Source of the DNA: T3Sed10-241 sp036751905 | GTDB taxonomy: Bacteria > Bacteroidota > Bacteroidia > Flavobacteriales_D > Cryomorphaceae | Direction: 5' to 3' | DNA length: 5,594 nt | Assembly (NCBI GenBank): GCA_036751905.1 | Contig: DAIOTP010000184.1 | Coordinates: 1-5,594, forward strand | Shown here: piece by piece, positions 1-5,594 of the stretch | Layout of the letters: the number at the start of each line of letters is the position of its first letter | How positions within the stretch are numbered: position 1 is the stretch's first letter | Made by a program: the position numbers and the translations under genes | The notes under the pieces: generated by a model | Database searches by the model: none | What the model saw: only the letters and a program-made list of their open reading frames with translations | Told to the model about the DNA's origin: nothing

Positions 1-65
1 GTAATTGGCAACACGTCTGATTTTGGTTCAGAAGAGTCTAGGTTCGAGACCTAGTGGGACAACCA
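1..65 (+). tRNA. tRNA-Gln (anticodon TTG), 3' part, truncated by the window start
   Basis: The 5' acceptor strand and start of the D arm lie outside the window; what remains begins in the D stem/loop (GTAATTGGCAACAC). The anticodon arm is stem TCTGA (16-20), loop TTTTGGT (21-27) and stem TCAGA (28-32), placing anticodon TTG at 23-25, which reads the glutamine codon CAA. The variable loop is 33-37. The T arm is CTAGG (38-42), loop TTCGAGA (43-49) and CCTAG (50-54). The 3' acceptor strand TGGGACA (55-61) is followed by discriminator A62 and an encoded CCA (63-65). All visible stems pair perfectly, so the gene looks intact apart from the cut. About a dozen 5' bases are missing. Confidence 0.93.
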
Positions 66-72
66 AAAATGT

Positions 73-104
73 AAAGCCCTTCGCGCACAGCCGAGGGTTT
101 TTTT
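73..104 (+). terminator. Rho-independent terminator of the tRNA-Gln transcript, probably working in both directions
   Basis: AAAGCCCT (73-80) pairs with AGGGTTTT (94-101), with one G-U pair. The stem can be lengthened inside by CG/CG around a bulged T. A run of seven T (98-104) follows on the plus strand, and the hairpin starts 7 bases after the tRNA CCA. Read from the minus strand, the same hairpin is followed by the T-rich CTTTACATTTTT, so it may also end the convergent gene, whose stop codon (103-105) overlaps the T-run. Confidence 0.7.
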
Positions 105-936
105 ACGGCCCGTTTGTCCCGTTTTGAACCGAAGGGCCCACGGCATGCACTTCCGTGGCAACGGGTTCAAATGAAATGGCGCAGCGCTGCATGTGTCGCT
201 CCATAGCGGATCTAAGCTGCTTCAATTCTTCCAGCATGCCTCTATGGCTTTGATAGAGGTTGTACTGGGCAATTTGCATTTGCATGGCTACGTTGATGAA
301 ATGCGGCTCAGAGAGCAAATGAGCCACTTTTCGCGGTTCGGGTTTGCGCAGGTTTTCAAAAGTAGGAAAACCTGAAAGGCTGTCACTCCCTAAATGCGCT
401 AACAACGATTCAGGAAATATCTGAAACCGCAAGTCGGCTAAGCCTATGGCTTCTGCATATCGTTCATATGTGGGAATGAGCCATTCAAAAGCCATATGTT
501 CTGTGTTTTCCTCATACGCATGCAATTTGGCCATGAGCTCAGAAATGAGCAGCCGCAGGCTGTCATCGGCTATCAACTGTACATCGCCGGTATTGATCAG
601 GCTTGCAAGCGTAGTCGAAACCTGTGAAGAGGGGGCAAATGATAAAGCGCGGTACATGTGCCTGAGCAGTATGCTGTCAGGAGGTGCTGCATCGCTGTAC
701 GCGGCTGCCATGACCTGTGCCGCACCGTGGGTGGTGGCGCGTTGTATTTCGACTGCACGTTCTACAATAACAATGGTTGAATGGAGATCGCGGTAAATGT
801 AGCGCAGATAGTCATGTTCCTTTTCTGCGTCTTTCATGCCCTGCCACCAACCGTTGAGCAAAAATGCTACGAGCACCCCTGCCAGCACCACAAAGAATTC
901 TCCTAAAAACCAGCTTATCTTTTTCAGTGTTATCAA
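103..936 (-). CDS. DUF6090-like membrane protein of unknown function
   Basis: This 277-residue protein has a short basic N-terminus (ITLKK), one hydrophobic segment at about residues 9-31 with the pattern GEFFVVLAGVLVAFLLNGWW, and then a charged, probably helical region (KDAEKEHDYLRYIYRDL) continuing through most of the chain. The N-terminal pattern G-E-x-x-V-V-x-x-G-V-L-V-A-x-x-x-N-x-W matches my memory of the DUF6090 family, widespread in Bacteroidota and of unknown role. It is probably an inner-membrane protein with one helix; no catalytic motif is visible. The start is TTG at 936: an in-frame TGA lies nine codons before it (960-958), no ATG lies between, and the next in-frame ATG (residue 34) would remove the membrane helix. 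The gene converges on tRNA-Gln and diverges from the lipoprotein gene. The coding region is certain enough, the family name moderately so, and the function is unknown. Confidence 0.8.
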   Translation of the reverse strand: MITLKKISWFLGEFFVVLAGVLVAFLLNGWWQGMKDAEKEHDYLRYIYRDLHSTIVIVERAVEIQRATTHGAAQVMAAAYSDAAPPDSILLRHMYRALSFAPSSQVSTTLASLINTGDVQLIADDSLRLLISELMAKLHAYEENTEHMAFEWLIPTYERYAEAIGLADLRFQIFPESLLAHLGSDSLSGFPTFENLRKPEPRKVAHLLSEPHFINVAMQMQIAQYNLYQSHRGMLEELKQLRSAMERHMQRCAISFEPVATEVHAVGPSVQNGTNGP

Positions 937-1036
937 TTTGAGGCGAATATAGCAAGTTCATATACAAGTTGAGCAGTTCCAATGGAATCAGACCTTACTC
1001 ATGTGGATGCAGCTGTTCCATGATCGGAGAACAATA

Positions 1037-1069
1037 CAAAAAATACAGTTCCAGAGCAGGAAAACTCAA
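1037..1069 (-). promoter_or_regulatory. Candidate Bacteroidota-type promoter for the DUF6090-like gene
   Basis: Read on the minus strand, TTG (1069-1067) is followed after 21 bases by TATTTTTTG (1045-1037). This resembles the Bacteroidota consensus of a TTTG/TTG at -33 and TAnnTTTG at -7, at slightly long spacing. Transcription would begin near 1030, giving a leader of about 95 bases before the TTG start codon at 936. One GTTCCA repeat (1048-1053) lies in the spacer. The match is by eye only. Confidence 0.35.
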
Positions 1070-1085
1070 GGGAAGTCAAACTCTT

Positions 1086-1113
1086 TTGATGTAATTTTAG
1101 CGGCGCTATTCTG
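1086..1113 (+). promoter_or_regulatory. Weak candidate promoter for the collagen-like lipoprotein gene
   Basis: TTG (1086-1088, preceded by two more T) is followed after 18 bases by TATTCTG (1107-1113), a partial match to the Bacteroidota -7 element TAnnTTTG. Transcription would start near 1120, about 60 bases before the ATG at 1179. The -7 match is imperfect and the region has other A/T-rich stretches, notably just before the start codon, so this is a tentative call. Confidence 0.25.
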
Positions 1114-1178
1114 CTCCAATGAATCGTGGCAAAGAATGGACGAAGTTGAGGTACAAGTTAAATAAATAACCGAACACT

Positions 1179-1730
1179 ATGCATATCCCTAAAGTCGTGG
1201 CATACGCAGCCGCACTGCTCATTTTCGCTGGCTGCCAAGGCCCGGATGGCCCTCCAGGCCCCATTGGCCCGCAAGGTCCGCAAGGACCTCCAGGTACAGG
1301 AGGAGGAGGTACCGACCTCGGAAATGAGGTTTTTGAAATAGAAATCGACTTCAGCGCCGCCACTGGGTATTTTGAAGCTTTTGTGCTCGATCCTCCCATC
1401 GGCCAAAACGATGTGGTTTTGGCCTTCATGCTTTGGGATTTTGTCGATGGCACCGATATTTGGAGAGCCCTTCCGCAAACCAACTTCCTCGACGAGGGGA
1501 TCTTAAAGTACGATTACGACTTCAGCCGCTCTGATTTTGCATTGTTTATGGAAGCCACCTTCAACCTTGACTTGCTTGGCCCGGTATGGACGAACGGCCA
1601 AGTGTTCCGCATCGTTCTGGTGCCTGCGCAGGGCCTTAGCGAACACGGTATGCCACAAACCCTCGGCGAGCTCGAACAATGGCTGCCCCTTGAAGACCGC
1701 AGCATAAAGCATTTCAGGCGCACACTATAA
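1179..1730 (+). CDS. Collagen-like lipoprotein (short Gly-Pro-X repeat plus Bacteroidota C-terminal domain)
   Basis: This 183-residue protein opens with a lipoprotein signal peptide: basic HIPK, hydrophobic core VVAYAAALLIF and lipobox FAGC with Cys19 as the predicted lipidated residue. Phe at -3 is a little unusual. Residues 21-41 form a collagen-like stretch of six G-P-X triplets (GPD, GPP, GPI, GPQ, GPQ, GPP) then GTG, followed by a glycine linker GGG. The rest (about 46-183) has the pattern LWDFVDGTDIWRALPQTNF, then GILKYDYDF and VFRIVLVPAQ, which I recognise from Bacteroidota lipoproteins that begin with collagen-like repeats; its function is not known to me. After lipidation it would sit in a membrane, probably the outer one, possibly trimerising through the repeat. 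The ATG is chosen because it gives a complete signal peptide; an A/T-rich TTAAATAAATAA precedes it. It lies 67 bases before the sensor kinase on the same strand, so it could share a transcript. Confidence 0.9.
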   Translation: MHIPKVVAYAAALLIFAGCQGPDGPPGPIGPQGPQGPPGTGGGGTDLGNEVFEIEIDFSAATGYFEAFVLDPPIGQNDVVLAFMLWDFVDGTDIWRALPQTNFLDEGILKYDYDFSRSDFALFMEATFNLDLLGPVWTNGQVFRIVLVPAQGLSEHGMPQTLGELEQWLPLEDRSIKHFRRTL

Positions 1731-1735
1731 AGTTT

Positions 1736-1747
1736 GCCCTTCAGGGC
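1736..1747. repeat. Tight GC hairpin just after the lipoprotein stop codon
   Basis: GCCC TTCA GGGC forms a 4-bp stem with a TTCA loop (the inner T and A can also pair), starting 6 bases after the stop codon. No T-run follows on the plus strand, so it is not a convincing terminator. It might slow polymerase or protect the 3' end of the lipoprotein message. Weak evidence. Confidence 0.3.
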
Positions 1748-1759
1748 GCCACATAACAA

Positions 1760-1786
1760 CAATTGCTTACATTGCCTCAGCAATTG
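1760..1786. repeat. Perfect 7-bp inverted repeat upstream of the sensor kinase
   Basis: CAATTGC (1760-1766) and GCAATTG (1780-1786) are exact reverse complements separated by 13 bases, ending 11 bases before the kinase ATG at 1798. It may be a regulator's operator or an RNA hairpin near the ribosome-binding region. No T-run follows, so it is not a standard terminator. The arms are A/T-centred, and chance is possible. Confidence 0.4.
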
Positions 1787-1797
1787 ATGCAAGCAAA

Positions 1798-4700
1798 ATG
1801 AGGCTGTTGACGGTGCTTTTTATGGTACCCTTGTGGTACATAGGCGTTGGAACCTTGAACGCCCAAGCGCTTTCATTTTTACACCTAAACAAGCAGCGTG
1901 GCTTTGGGCAAAGTGTATGCTACGATGTATTCAAAGACAGTGAAGGCTTCATATGGATCACCACCATCAGCGGACTCTACCGCTTCGATGGCAACCAATT
2001 TGTAGACCACACCCAAGGCAGTGATGCCCTGAAGGGACATGCACTCGTATCGGTCATTGAAGACCAAAGGGGTGCTTTATGGCTCTCGCGCTTTGGTGAT
2101 GAATTGGTGCGGTATGACCGCAAAAACGGGTCGTATCAGCGCATATCGCTCTCCTCATTGTCTGATCAGGTGCCCGCCGACCTATCCATGGTGCGCTTGC
2201 TGTATGTGGATATACATAATCATATATGGATGCAGCTTACCGAATCGGTCATAGCATGTTATCACCCAGCGAGCAACAGCCTTCAATGCTACGGCGGACA
2301 CGAATTTACCTCAGTGCGGCTATTTCCAAAAGTAAGCCAAGGTACAGCACCATACTTTGCTGCCCTCCGCAAGGAGAGCAACAAAATCGTAGTGGGACGC
2401 ACGGACCCGTCAATGCAGGTGCAATGGCTTGATAGCATAAGCAACTGGCCAAAAAACGATTTAGCACTTGCCATGTGCGATTCATTGAATGTATGGGGCG
2501 CAAGTGAAAGCACTTTGCTGCGCTACAGCCTCGGTGATAAATCAACAACGACCTACACGCTCGAAGGCATACAAGATGTGGTATATGACCCCGGCACTTG
2601 TTACGTTGACGACAATTGCTGCCTGTGGTTTTCAGCCGCGGATGGGCTGCTGCAAATAAGCACTGCGCCTCAACCCAGCGCATATTACCACCAGCACCAA
2701 GCCAGCGCCGATCGCAGCATAGCGGGTAAGGCTGTGCCTCGATTGCGCGACAGAGACGGGGTCATGTGGTGTACCGTATACGGCAAAGGCATCAGTTATG
2801 CGGATGTATCGGGCGTCAGGTTTCACAATGCCTTGCAGGCTCGGACAACGGAGGCTTATGGCGCAAGCAACTATGTGCGTGCCCTGGCCTCCAATGCGGC
2901 CGGGGAGGTATTCGCAGCAGTACAATCAGGAGGGGTGCTCGCACTTGACAGTTTGTATGCCGTGCGGGCATGGACGCTCAGTGCTGGGCGTGTCGTGGTG
3001 GAACACATGCTGACTGAACCAGCCAAAGGAGTATGGATGGCAGGTGATGCGCTGTATTTGCACGAAGAAGGTTCCTTAAAGCCAAAACGCTTCGCTCCCG
3101 AAGCAACCCGCTTCGGTGGATTCACTGTATTGCACCGAAGCAGTGATGGAGAGCTCCTTGCCGGCGGCTACCAATGCATTTACCTCTTCAATGAGGCCAC
3201 AGGCAGATTCCATTTGCCGAAAGGCCTTCCCCAAAAGGGCACCTACTGTGTGCTTTACAACATTGATCAAATGCATTTGCTCGCGTGCAGGCGCGATGAA
3301 GGAATTTCGCTTTACCGAAAAGGGGACGATGGCTACGATCTTGTAAAAGAGGTTGATGCCAATGTATATGTAAAATGTATCACAAGAGATAGAGATGGAA
3401 GACTCCTTGTAGCAACTACGGTAGGCCTGTATGCATACAATTTAACTACGCACGACCTGCGCCCCCTTGAGGCTGTAAATAAGCGCCTGCCTGACAAATA
3501 TATGTACAGCGTACTCCAGGATAAAAAAGGCCGCTATTGGGCTTCAACCAACGAAGGTTTGTGCACTTGGATGGAGGATGGCGATTCATTTTACAGCTTT
3601 GATCTTATTCATGGATTGCAGGACATGGAGTTCAATACCAACGCCTATTGTGCTATGCCCAATGGAGACTTGCTCTTTGGTGGTGTGAATGGGATCAACA
3701 TCGTGGAGGCCGACCAGTTACTTCATGGGCAAGGTTCAGCGCCACCCTTGCGCTTGCTCAGTATGGCATCGCGCGATGTAGATTTGGCCGATGCCAGCAT
3801 AGCACCTACACAAAAAGCGATCTTTATGGGCCAGGGCAACAATGCAGTCGAAATGGCCTATGCAGCCCTCGCGTATTTGAGAGCAGGGCGGGTTCAGGTG
3901 CGCTACCGGCTTGCAGGCCACGATGATGCCTGGCCAGTGGGGCCATCACATGGGCGGGTGCGCTTTGCTAATGTGACCCCCAATACCTATACCTATGAGA
4001 TGCAAGTGGCCGATGCCGATGGAAATTGGAGCAATGAAGTGCTCACATGGAAATTGTTGATCAAGCCACTTTGGTGGCAAATGTGGTGGGTGCGCGTGTT
4101 GGCGGCACTGACCGCCCTTGGCATCGCTGCATTTGCCGTAAAGGCATACACAGCACGAAGGCTGCAACAACAAAGAGAGACCCTCCTGCGCGAGGCCGCA
4201 GTGCAGCAAGAACGTGAGCGGATTACCGCCGACCTGCACGACGACATCGGCGCCACCCTGAGTAGTATGTACCTCTACGGCGACCTTGCCAGCACGGTGT
4301 GGAAGGATAAACCCGAAGAAAGCCGCAAAATGCTGGGCACCATCACCAGCCACAGCAAGGAGTTGATGCAGCGGATGAGCGATATCGTATGGAGCCTCAA
4401 ACCGGCTGATGAACTTTCAGCTGGCCTGTCTGTGCGCTTGCGCAACCATGCCCGGGAGTTGGTAGAAGGTACCGGATTGAATGTGAAAATTACAATGGAT
4501 GAGGAGTTGGACCGCAACATTCGCAATCCGGTAGTGCGCAAAAACCTGCTGCTCATCGCTAAAGAAGCCATGAACAATGCAGTAAAGTACAGCGAGGCCC
4601 AACTCCTCCAAGTAAAAATGTACCGCGAGGGTGGCGAGGTGCATCTTCGCATAAGTGACGACGGAAAGGGATTTGAAATCAACACAACAGAGCAAGGAAA

Positions 4701-4833
4701 TGGATTGAGCAACATGCGGCAACGGTGTGAACGCCTTGGTGGCGGCATCAATATTGACACTGCGCCGGGTCGTGGTTGTACCGTGCATTGCATTTTGCCT
4801 ATAGCTATATTTAGGCAGGGGCTCGTATCTTGA
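1798..4833 (+). CDS. Two-component sensor histidine kinase with periplasmic double propeller (Reg_prop, Y_Y_Y, HisKA_3, HATPase_c)
   Basis: This 1011-residue protein starts with a signal peptide (about 1-24, ending LNAQA). Residues ~40-690 carry about a dozen Reg_prop-type repeats, best seen at 42-68 (DSEGFIWITTISGLYRFDG), 82-107 (DQRGALWLS), 317-333, 525-547 (DRDGRLLVATTVGLYAY) and 568-591 (YWASTNEGL), as expected for two seven-bladed propellers. A Y_Y_Y domain follows (~695-757), then one membrane helix (~762-784) and a short coiled linker. The cytoplasmic core has HisKA_3 with phospho-acceptor His814 in DLHDDIGATLSS, then HATPase_c with N box KEAMNNAVKY (922-931), G1 DDGKGF (954-959) and G2 GNGLSNM (967-973). 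It ends near residue 1011 without a receiver domain, so it is a classical rather than hybrid kinase. The periplasmic part should sense an external ligand or partner, which the sequence does not identify. It lies 19 bases before the response regulator, its likely partner. The ATG is supported by the signal peptide. No clear promoter is visible in the 67 bases upstream. Confidence 0.96.
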   Translation: MRLLTVLFMVPLWYIGVGTLNAQALSFLHLNKQRGFGQSVCYDVFKDSEGFIWITTISGLYRFDGNQFVDHTQGSDALKGHALVSVIEDQRGALWLSRFGDELVRYDRKNGSYQRISLSSLSDQVPADLSMVRLLYVDIHNHIWMQLTESVIACYHPASNSLQCYGGHEFTSVRLFPKVSQGTAPYFAALRKESNKIVVGRTDPSMQVQWLDSISNWPKNDLALAMCDSLNVWGASESTLLRYSLGDKSTTTYTLEGIQDVVYDPGTCYVDDNCCLWFSAADGLLQISTAPQPSAYYHQHQASADRSIAGKAVPRLRDRDGVMWCTVYGKGISYADVSGVRFHNALQARTTEAYGASNYVRALASNAAGEVFAAVQSGGVLALDSLYAVRAWTLSAGRVVVEHMLTEPAKGVWMAGDALYLHEEGSLKPKRFAPEATRFGGFTVLHRSSDGELLAGGYQCIYLFNEATGRFHLPKGLPQKGTYCVLYNIDQMHLLACRRDEGISLYRKGDDGYDLVKEVDANVYVKCITRDRDGRLLVATTVGLYAYNLTTHDLRPLEAVNKRLPDKYMYSVLQDKKGRYWASTNEGLCTWMEDGDSFYSFDLIHGLQDMEFNTNAYCAMPNGDLLFGGVNGINIVEADQLLHGQGSAPPLRLLSMASRDVDLADASIAPTQKAIFMGQGNNAVEMAYAALAYLRAGRVQVRYRLAGHDDAWPVGPSHGRVRFANVTPNTYTYEMQVADADGNWSNEVLTWKLLIKPLWWQMWWVRVLAALTALGIAAFAVKAYTARRLQQQRETLLREAAVQQERERITADLHDDIGATLSSMYLYGDLASTVWKDKPEESRKMLGTITSHSKELMQRMSDIVWSLKPADELSAGLSVRLRNHARELVEGTGLNVKITMDEELDRNIRNPVVRKNLLLIAKEAMNNAVKYSEAQLLQVKMYREGGEVHLRISDDGKGFEINTTEQGNGLSNMRQRCERLGGGINIDTAPGRGCTVHCILPIAIFRQGLVS

Positions 4834-4852
4834 AATGGAGTAAATTTGGTTA

Positions 4853-5491
4853 ATGACTTCAGTATTGGTATATGACGACAGCAGGCCGCGCCGCGAAAGC
4901 CTCAAAGCATTGATCGACCTCACCTCTGAGATGAAGTGGGTGGGGGGGTTTGAAAACTGCAGAGACGTAGAGGCGCACATCGCCCAATGCCAACCCGATG
5001 TGGTGTTGATGGACATACAGATGCCCGATACCGACGGCCTCGAGGGCCTGATGCGTATCAAGCAGCACTTTCCTGAAGTCAAAGTGATTATGCAAACCGC
5101 CTTCGACGATGACGAAAAAGTGTTCAAGGCATTGCAAGCTGGCGCGAATGGGTACATCCTAAAAAGTGCCTCCATTGCGCAGATCATACAAGGCATTGAA
5201 GATGTGCTCAATGATGGCGCGGCCATCACACCCTCGATCGCCCTTAAAGTGATGCAGTACTTTCGTGAAAAACCGGCCTCCGCACCTGCAAATGACCACG
5301 GGCTTACGCCAAAAGAGCGCGAAGTACTCCGGCTGCTCGCCGAGGGCCAAAGCTACAAGATGGTGGCCGATCAGCTGAACAACAGTTACTTCACCGTCAA
5401 CAACCACGTAAAAAAAATCTACCAAAAGCTGCAGGTACACTCCCTGGCCGAGGCGGTGGCCAAAGGGCACAAAGAGGGCTTTTTCGGTTAG
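4853..5491 (+). CDS. NarL/FixJ-family response regulator (receiver plus LuxR-type HTH)
   Basis: This 212-residue DNA-binding response regulator has a receiver domain at about 3-120 with acidic pair Asp8-Asp9 (VYDDS), phospho-acceptor Asp54 in VVLMDIQMP, the conserved switch Thr82 (MQTAF) and Lys104 (YILKS). A linker (~135-149) leads to a LuxR-type helix-turn-helix at about 150-205: LTPKEREVLRLLAEG, then SYKMVADQLNNSYFTVNNHV and KKIYQKLQV. All key residues are present, so it should be phosphorylated by the upstream kinase and act as a transcription factor; its targets cannot be read from this window. The ATG follows the A/T-rich TAAATTTGGTTA, a usual Bacteroidota context, and lies 19 bases after the kinase stop codon, so translation from one operon message is expected. 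Length and domain order are standard for the family. Confidence 0.97.
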   Translation: MTSVLVYDDSRPRRESLKALIDLTSEMKWVGGFENCRDVEAHIAQCQPDVVLMDIQMPDTDGLEGLMRIKQHFPEVKVIMQTAFDDDEKVFKALQAGANGYILKSASIAQIIQGIEDVLNDGAAITPSIALKVMQYFREKPASAPANDHGLTPKEREVLRLLAEGQSYKMVADQLNNSYFTVNNHVKKIYQKLQVHSLAEAVAKGHKEGFFG

Positions 5492-5497
5492 CCTTTT
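5473..5497 (+). terminator. Weak candidate terminator at the end of the response-regulator gene
   Basis: AGAGGGCT (5473-5480) can pair with AGCCTTTT (5490-5497), an 8-bp stem with two G-U pairs and a 9-base loop that includes the stop codon's first base. The four T at 5494-5497 are part of the stem or its tail, and no longer T-run follows. It could only be a weak terminator, and it competes with the inverted repeat at 5492-5526. Confidence 0.3.
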
Positions 5498-5526
5498 GGC
5501 AAATGGGGAAAGCCTTACGCAAAAGG
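5492..5526. repeat. Perfect 7-bp inverted repeat downstream of the operon
   Basis: CCTTTTG (5492-5498) and CAAAAGG (5520-5526) are exact reverse complements separated by 21 bases, beginning right after the regulator's stop codon. There is no T-run on either side, so it is not a standard terminator. It might protect the 3' end or be chance. The remaining bases to the window end hold nothing else I can name. Confidence 0.35.
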
Positions 5527-5594
5527 GTTCAACAGGTGGCCCCAGCTTTGGTTACGGGCAGGCTGGTCACTAGTGAAATCGTGAGAGCAGCGGG

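Larger units (their letters stand above)
937..1178. promoter_or_regulatory. Divergent intergenic control region
   Basis: This stretch of 242 bases separates the 5' ends of the minus-strand DUF6090-like gene and the plus-strand lipoprotein gene, so it should hold promoters for both. It contains a candidate minus-strand promoter (1037-1069), a weaker plus-strand one (1086-1113), three direct copies of GTTCCA (976, 1015, 1048), an 11-base palindrome TTCCAATGGAA (977-987) and a 16-codon ORF (1119-1169). I see no structured RNA or riboswitch in it. Confidence 0.6.

Noticed and set aside
38..65. 3' end of the tRNA gene as a phage or island attachment site
   Set aside because: I see no second copy of the T-arm/acceptor sequence elsewhere in the window and no integrase gene.
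936..961. ATG on the minus strand at 961-959 as start for the membrane protein
   Set aside because: It is in a different frame from the gene. In the gene's frame a TGA lies at 960-958, so TTG at 936 is the only reasonable start that keeps the membrane helix.
982..1023. 13-codon ORF (MESDLTHVDAAVP) in the divergent region
   Set aside because: Very short, far from the next gene and without any supporting context; most likely chance.
1106..1483. Minus-strand reading frame with its own Gly-Pro-X repeat (GPCGPMGPGGPSGP)
   Set aside because: The reverse complement of GGNCCN-type repeats again reads as Gly-Pro-rich, so this is a shadow of the collagen-like segment of the plus-strand lipoprotein, which has a proper signal peptide and family pattern.
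1736..1747. Hairpin as a rho-independent terminator separating the lipoprotein gene from the kinase
   Set aside because: The stem is only 4-5 bp and no T-run follows on the plus strand, so it does not argue strongly against co-transcription.
4417..5229. 270-codon open frame on the minus strand across the kinase and regulator
   Set aside because: It lies opposite the HATPase_c and receiver domains of two well-conserved genes and shows no recognisable domain; long antisense frames are common opposite such genes.

Overview
The window most likely comes from a member of the Bacteroidota. The evidence is a large periplasmic-propeller histidine kinase (Reg_prop / Y_Y_Y architecture), a NarL-type response regulator of the 'YDD' kind common in that phylum, a collagen-like lipoprotein with a C-terminal domain I associate with Bacteroidota, a DUF6090-like membrane protein, and starts preceded by A/T-rich sequence rather than strong Shine-Dalgarno sites. 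Base composition is intermediate. The sequence alone does not fix the order or family.

Layout, left to right. Bases 1-65 are the 3' part of a tRNA-Gln (anticodon TTG, genome-encoded CCA), cut by the window edge. A hairpin plus T-run at 73-104 ends it. The hairpin sits in a convergent junction with a minus-strand gene (936 to 103) for a small, N-terminally anchored, helical membrane protein of unknown function. Bases 937-1178 form a divergent intergenic region with a candidate promoter for each direction, three copies of GTTCCA and a 16-codon basic mini-ORF. On the plus strand follow a short collagen-like lipoprotein (1179-1730), a 1011-residue sensor kinase (1798-4833) and its response regulator (4853-5491). 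The last 100 bases hold only weak inverted repeats and possibly the first codons of another gene.

How the genes work together. Kinase and regulator lie 19 bases apart and are almost certainly an operon and a cognate pair. A periplasmic double-propeller sensor would pass a signal through Y_Y_Y and one membrane helix to the HisKA_3 / HATPase_c core, which phosphorylates Asp54 of the LuxR/NarL-type transcription factor. The lipoprotein lies 67 bases upstream on the same strand with no convincing terminator between, so co-transcription is possible; a functional link to the sensor is inference only. The minus-strand gene is probably unrelated to the phosphorelay, though it shares the divergent control region.

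I found no sign of a mobile element, CRISPR array, defence island or other clearly new system. This looks like an ordinary chromosomal stretch, with a few small features in the intergenic regions worth checking.
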